This document shows, one piece after another, positions 5,621 through 8,026 of a stretch of DNA of 8,026 bases. Under the pieces are notes generated by a model. It was not told the origin of the DNA and did not search any database. It saw nothing but the letters and a program-made list of their open reading frames with translations. The position numbers and the translations under genes were made by a program. How positions within the stretch are numbered: position 1 is the first letter of the stretch; every line of letters starts with the position of its first letter. Source of the stretch: Deltaproteobacteria bacterium (GTDB lineage Bacteria > Desulfobacterota > Desulfobacteria > Desulfobacterales > JAABPS01); contig JAFDFT010000087.1 of NCBI GenBank assembly GCA_019309685.1, positions 1 through 8,026 of the forward strand, read 5' to 3'.

Positions 5621-6844
5621 CTACAAATTGTTTGAAAGCAAAATCTGATTTTTATTAATAGAAATTTGATATTCTGGTTGAACGTAATCATGATGGCTTT
5701 CCTGGAAAGGAATAAAAGCTAGAAAGAGGTTTTTGGGTTTAATTTTAATTTGTGGTAAATTATCCAGAAGTGTATCATTTTTGATAAAACTTGCCAGGTT
5801 AATTTTGAGTGTTTCAACCGCTTCTTCGGCAGGGAGCGTCACAGGAAAGATTTTCTCATCGGGGAGCTGGGTTTTCAGTTCATCCATGGGCTGTGCGGTA
5901 GTAGTTTGACTGAGAAGGCGTAAAAAAGTTTTAGGCCGCACTTTAAAACCAGGGACCCAGAAGTAAAAATCGATTTTATCCCAACCTTTTTGGATCGCCT
6001 TGGGTAGGTTGGCAACCCTGACGAGATCCGCGTATGACGCAAGCTGTATTCCTGAAATATCAGCTTTTATCCGCCAGAAAGGGAAGTAAACAGTATTGTT
6101 TAATTCTCTTTTCATGCAAGCAAAATTAATCTGTTTGAGCCTTTTCGCGGAAGGTATCCATGCTGAGATGCAATTCGTACAAATAAGAACAAGCGCGTCA
6201 CATTCACCATTCAAATCCCACCCGCAGTGTGGACACAAAGTAGGAATAAATTTAAGTGACCATTCAGGTTTTCCACCGGGTATTTTCAATATATCAAACT
6301 CATCCGGTAGTTTAGGGCCAATGGGTTCATTCAGCACGGCGTCATAGAGTTTTTTATCAATATAAAATGGGGAATAGATAATACTGATGGTTTCACCAAC
6401 GTGCGCCTGGTACTGGATAACATCGTTGGCAGGATCACTAAAACGTTTCATAAAAATATTCATTACGCTTTGAAACGAGAGTTGCGGTTTTACAAAATAT
6501 CCCTTTAGATCAGGTGTTATAAATTTCAGCTTAAGTGCCTGGCTTCGAAGACCCACTGAAACAGGGAAGGCGTTTGATTCAACAGCCTGATAACTGACAT
6601 CGATAAATTTATGTTCAATACTTTTATCGACACAGGAGAAGAGCATCCCTTTGAAACGCCAGTAAGGCATAAAAAAAAGATCCTTGCTATCCGATGCTTT
6701 GCTGGGAAGGACATACTGGAAGAAATCTTTGTTAAAAAGGTATGATTTTACGCGGCAGTATTCGCAGGCAAAGAGCCGATCCGTTTCTTCAAGGACTGCT
6801 GGCGCCCCGCATTGGGGGCACTCATATTCAATCAGTATTTTCAT
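5621..6844 (-). CDS. Unrecognised protein with two zinc-ribbon/PYWR modules
   Basis: I do not recognise this 407-residue protein. It contains two CxxC...CxxC zinc ribbons: C9, C12, C27, C30 and C204, C207, C222, C225. Each is followed at the same distance by an aromatic motif, PYWRFKG (60-66) and PFWRIKA (255-261). All of these are offset by exactly 195 residues, so the protein is an internal duplication. Further pairs look related with gaps: LKFITPDLKG (about 106-115) with FYFWVPGFKV (about 293-302), and IIYSPF (155-160) with LAFIPF (375-380). No signal peptide or membrane helix is evident, so it is probably cytosolic. The zinc-ribbon-then-PFW arrangement recalls uncharacterised TFIIB-type zinc-ribbon proteins, from memory only. 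It converges on glnA and diverges from the response-regulator gene. The ATG at 6844 lies 8 residues before the first Cys; no Shine-Dalgarno precedes it. Confidence 0.88.
   Translation of the reverse strand: MKILIEYECPQCGAPAVLEETDRLFACEYCRVKSYLFNKDFFQYVLPSKASDSKDLFFMPYWRFKGMLFSCVDKSIEHKFIDVSYQAVESNAFPVSVGLRSQALKLKFITPDLKGYFVKPQLSFQSVMNIFMKRFSDPANDVIQYQAHVGETISIIYSPFYIDKKLYDAVLNEPIGPKLPDEFDILKIPGGKPEWSLKFIPTLCPHCGWDLNGECDALVLICTNCISAWIPSAKRLKQINFACMKRELNNTVYFPFWRIKADISGIQLASYADLVRVANLPKAIQKGWDKIDFYFWVPGFKVRPKTFLRLLSQTTTAQPMDELKTQLPDEKIFPVTLPAEEAVETLKINLASFIKNDTLLDNLPQIKIKPKNLFLAFIPFQESHHDYVQPEYQISINKNQILLSNNL
5624..5638 (+). repeat. 15-bp direct repeat, copy 1
   Basis: CAAATTGTTTGAAAG occurs here, at the extreme 3' end of the zinc-ribbon gene (just inside its stop codon), and again at 6997-7011, upstream of that gene. 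The two copies bracket the whole gene and its promoter. Confidence 0.5.
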
Positions 6845-6850
6845 CGTTTT

Positions 6851-6856
6851 ATTATA
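6851..6856 (-). promoter_or_regulatory. Consensus -10 box directly before the zinc-ribbon gene
   Basis: On the minus strand TATAAT is followed by only 6 nt (AAAACG) and then the ATG at 6844, so the expected start of transcription falls on or next to the start codon. A poor -35 candidate, TTTAAC, lies 17 bp upstream (6874-6879). This suggests a leaderless message. Confidence 0.45.
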
Positions 6857-6943
6857 TGGTAGACACCTACAAAGTTAAATATAAAATATTTTATGATCAT
6901 ATTTAGTTTATTTGCAATCAATATATACAAGATAAATATTTGT

Positions 6944-6971
6944 TTGAATATTTTATATAATTTGATATAGT
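6944..6971 (+). promoter_or_regulatory. Possible sigma-70 promoter upstream of the response regulator
   Basis: TTGAAT (6944-6949), 16 bp, TATAGT (6966-6971) would start transcription near 6978 and give a leader of about 140 nt. The region is so AT-rich that such matches are expected by chance. Confidence 0.25.
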
Positions 6972-6996
6972 AGCAAAAGTGTTTTTGGTTTAAGTG

Positions 6997-7011
6997 CAAA
7001 TTGTTTGAAAG
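6997..7011 (+). repeat. 15-bp direct repeat, copy 2
   Basis: Second exact copy of CAAATTGTTTGAAAG (first at 5624-5638). A shorter part, AAATTGTTTG, recurs at 7064-7073 in the same intergenic region. Confidence 0.5.
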
Positions 7012-7107
7012 ATATTAAATCGCCTTTTTGCAAAAATGGTTTGGTGCATATCCGTAAAAGAAAAAATTGTTTGTGCTTATCAACGTACTAACTCACTAAT
7101 TCTTTCA

Positions 7108-7115
7108 TATATATA
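7108..7115 (+). promoter_or_regulatory. TATATATA -10-like box just before the response-regulator ATG
   Basis: An alternating AT run (7107-7116) puts TATATA within 5-7 nt of the ATG at 7121, mirroring the arrangement at the divergent zinc-ribbon gene. No clear -35 is visible. A leaderless transcript is possible but weakly supported. Confidence 0.25.
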
Positions 7116-7120
7116 TCGCT

Positions 7121-7825
7121 ATGGACTCTGATAAGAAAAAAATACTTATTGTTGATGATGAAGTTAAGCTATTGAAAATGCTTAAAAAGGCTCTTTATGT
7201 TGATCAAGACTTCTATGAAGTTATTTTAGCAGATAATGCTGATAAGGCTATTGAAATACTTGCGGATGAAGAAATAGCACTGGTTGTATCTGATATTAAA
7301 ATGCCGGGAATGTCCGGTATCGAACTATTTGCTATTATTCGTGTGACGTGTCCAAATTTAAAAGTGATCTTTATGACTGCATATGCCACGGATATGATTC
7401 GTAAAGCCGTTGAAGATAACAGCAGACTTCTTTTAATGGAAAAGCCTTTTAACCATCAACAGCTCCGCGAAATGATTCACGAAATTCTTGGTGAAAAAAA
7501 GACTGGTTTCGATGGGGTTTTAAAAGATATTGAGTTGACTGATATCATCCAAATGTGTTGTCTTTCTTCTGGAGATGTTTCAATACGTGTAAGTAAGGGG
7601 TTAAAAACAGGAATTATTGCGATTAAAAATGGAGAAATAATACATTCTGAATGCAATGGATTAAAAGGAGAAAATGCTTTTTACGAAATCATTTCGTGGG
7701 AAGGTGGGAAGTTTGAAATACTTAAAGATGGTGATTTCCAAGTCGAAACTATTAGTAAAGACTGGAAATTCCTGCTCATAGAAGGGGCGAGACTTTCAGA
7801 TGAACTTTTCAAGGAAAATTTATGA
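7121..7825 (+). CDS. Response regulator with C-terminal DUF4388 (PATAN) domain
   Basis: A 234-residue cytosolic two-component response regulator. The receiver domain (about 7-125) starts KILIVDDE and has the full active site: D12 and D13, phospho-acceptor D58 (VVSDIKMPGMSG), T86 (VIFMTAYA) and K108 (EKPF). The C-terminal half (about 128-200) fits DUF4388/PATAN: GFDGVLKDIELTDIIQ, then KTGIIAIKNGEIIHS, then GENAFYEIISWEGGKFE. There is no DNA-binding or enzymatic output domain, so output is probably by protein contact. No histidine kinase is nearby, so its partner is unknown, and it is not obviously tied to the nitrogen genes. No Shine-Dalgarno precedes the ATG, but the receiver begins normally 7 residues in, so the start is probably right. 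Confidence 0.93.
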   Translation: MDSDKKKILIVDDEVKLLKMLKKALYVDQDFYEVILADNADKAIEILADEEIALVVSDIKMPGMSGIELFAIIRVTCPNLKVIFMTAYATDMIRKAVEDNSRLLLMEKPFNHQQLREMIHEILGEKKTGFDGVLKDIELTDIIQMCCLSSGDVSIRVSKGLKTGIIAIKNGEIIHSECNGLKGENAFYEIISWEGGKFEILKDGDFQVETISKDWKFLLIEGARLSDELFKENL

Positions 7826-7877
7826 TGTCAATATAATCCATAACATATTCCCCTCGTTTTTTAATCGATTTTACTTC

Positions 7878-7890
7878 TTGGCGAAGCCAA
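7878..7890. terminator. Short hairpin downstream of the response regulator
   Basis: TTGGC-GAA-GCCAA is a 5-bp stem with a GAA loop, 52 nt after the stop codon. No T-run follows, so termination is doubtful. I see nothing else in 7826-8026; there is no open frame reaching the right edge. Confidence 0.25.
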
Positions 7891-8026
7891 CCGTTTACAG
7901 TTAAACTTTCCTTTTAAACATCAATCCAAAGCACTATTTGCGAATTGTTATTTTATTTAATTATTCATTTCTAAAAAGCATTTCATTTAACCGTTTTTGC
8001 TGAATGTGGATATGGTGTGAACTTAC

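Noticed and set aside
7030..7049. TGCA...TGGTGCA as an NtrC site upstream of the response regulator
   Set aside because: Left half lacks the CC of TGCACC and the spacing is one base too long; no sigma-54 promoter is nearby.

Overview
The window is an AT-rich bacterial chromosome segment carrying a nitrogen-assimilation cluster followed by two apparently unrelated genes. All six protein-coding genes are recognisable as CDSs, and five of the six have a clear family. I infer Desulfobacterota (the former Deltaproteobacteria, possibly a sulfate reducer). The reasons are a proteobacterial GlnD and a GlnB-type PII together with a short GSI-alpha glutamine synthetase, a sigma-54-like promoter, and a response regulator fused to a DUF4388/PATAN domain, a pairing I associate with that group. 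This placement is inference and was not tested by any search.

Layout. 1-1776 (+) is the C-terminal two thirds of GlnD, the PII uridylyltransferase/uridylyl-removing enzyme, cut by the left edge; the HD and two ACT domains are visible. 1865-3160 (+) is an Amt ammonium channel with a signal peptide. It is preceded by an extended -10 promoter that runs almost directly into a perfect 16-bp palindrome. 3271-3609 (+) is a 112-residue PII protein with the uridylylation tyrosine Y51. 3610-3918 is a long regulatory gap holding a well-spaced sigma-54 promoter and upstream ATGTAA-type inverted repeats. 3919-5253 (+) is glnA, ended by a 13-bp hairpin. 5297-5620 has no convincing gene but contains an inverted-repeat pair about 200 bp across. 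5621-6844 (-) is an unrecognised protein made of two copies of a zinc-ribbon plus P-(Y/F)-W-R module. 6845-7120 is a very AT-rich divergent promoter region. 7121-7825 (+) is the response regulator with DUF4388. 7826-8026 holds only a short hairpin.

How the genes fit together. GlnD senses glutamine and modifies PII; PII gates the Amt channel and reports nitrogen and energy state; GlnA assimilates the imported ammonium. The GlnA here belongs to the alpha class and has Phe (F373) where adenylylated enzymes have Tyr, so the classical GlnD-PII-GlnE route to control of glutamine synthetase activity probably does not operate. PII output would then go to the channel, to transcription, or to direct contacts. 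The amt and glnA control regions look different: a sigma-70-type extended -10 with an operator-like palindrome for amt, and sigma-54 with possible enhancer sites for glnA.

The best candidates for something undescribed are the duplicated zinc-ribbon protein, the non-NtrC-like sites upstream of glnA, the amt palindrome, and the two divergent genes that both lack a Shine-Dalgarno and have a -10-like box about 6 nt from their ATG. I saw no CRISPR array, tRNA, rRNA, intact insertion sequence or defence system.
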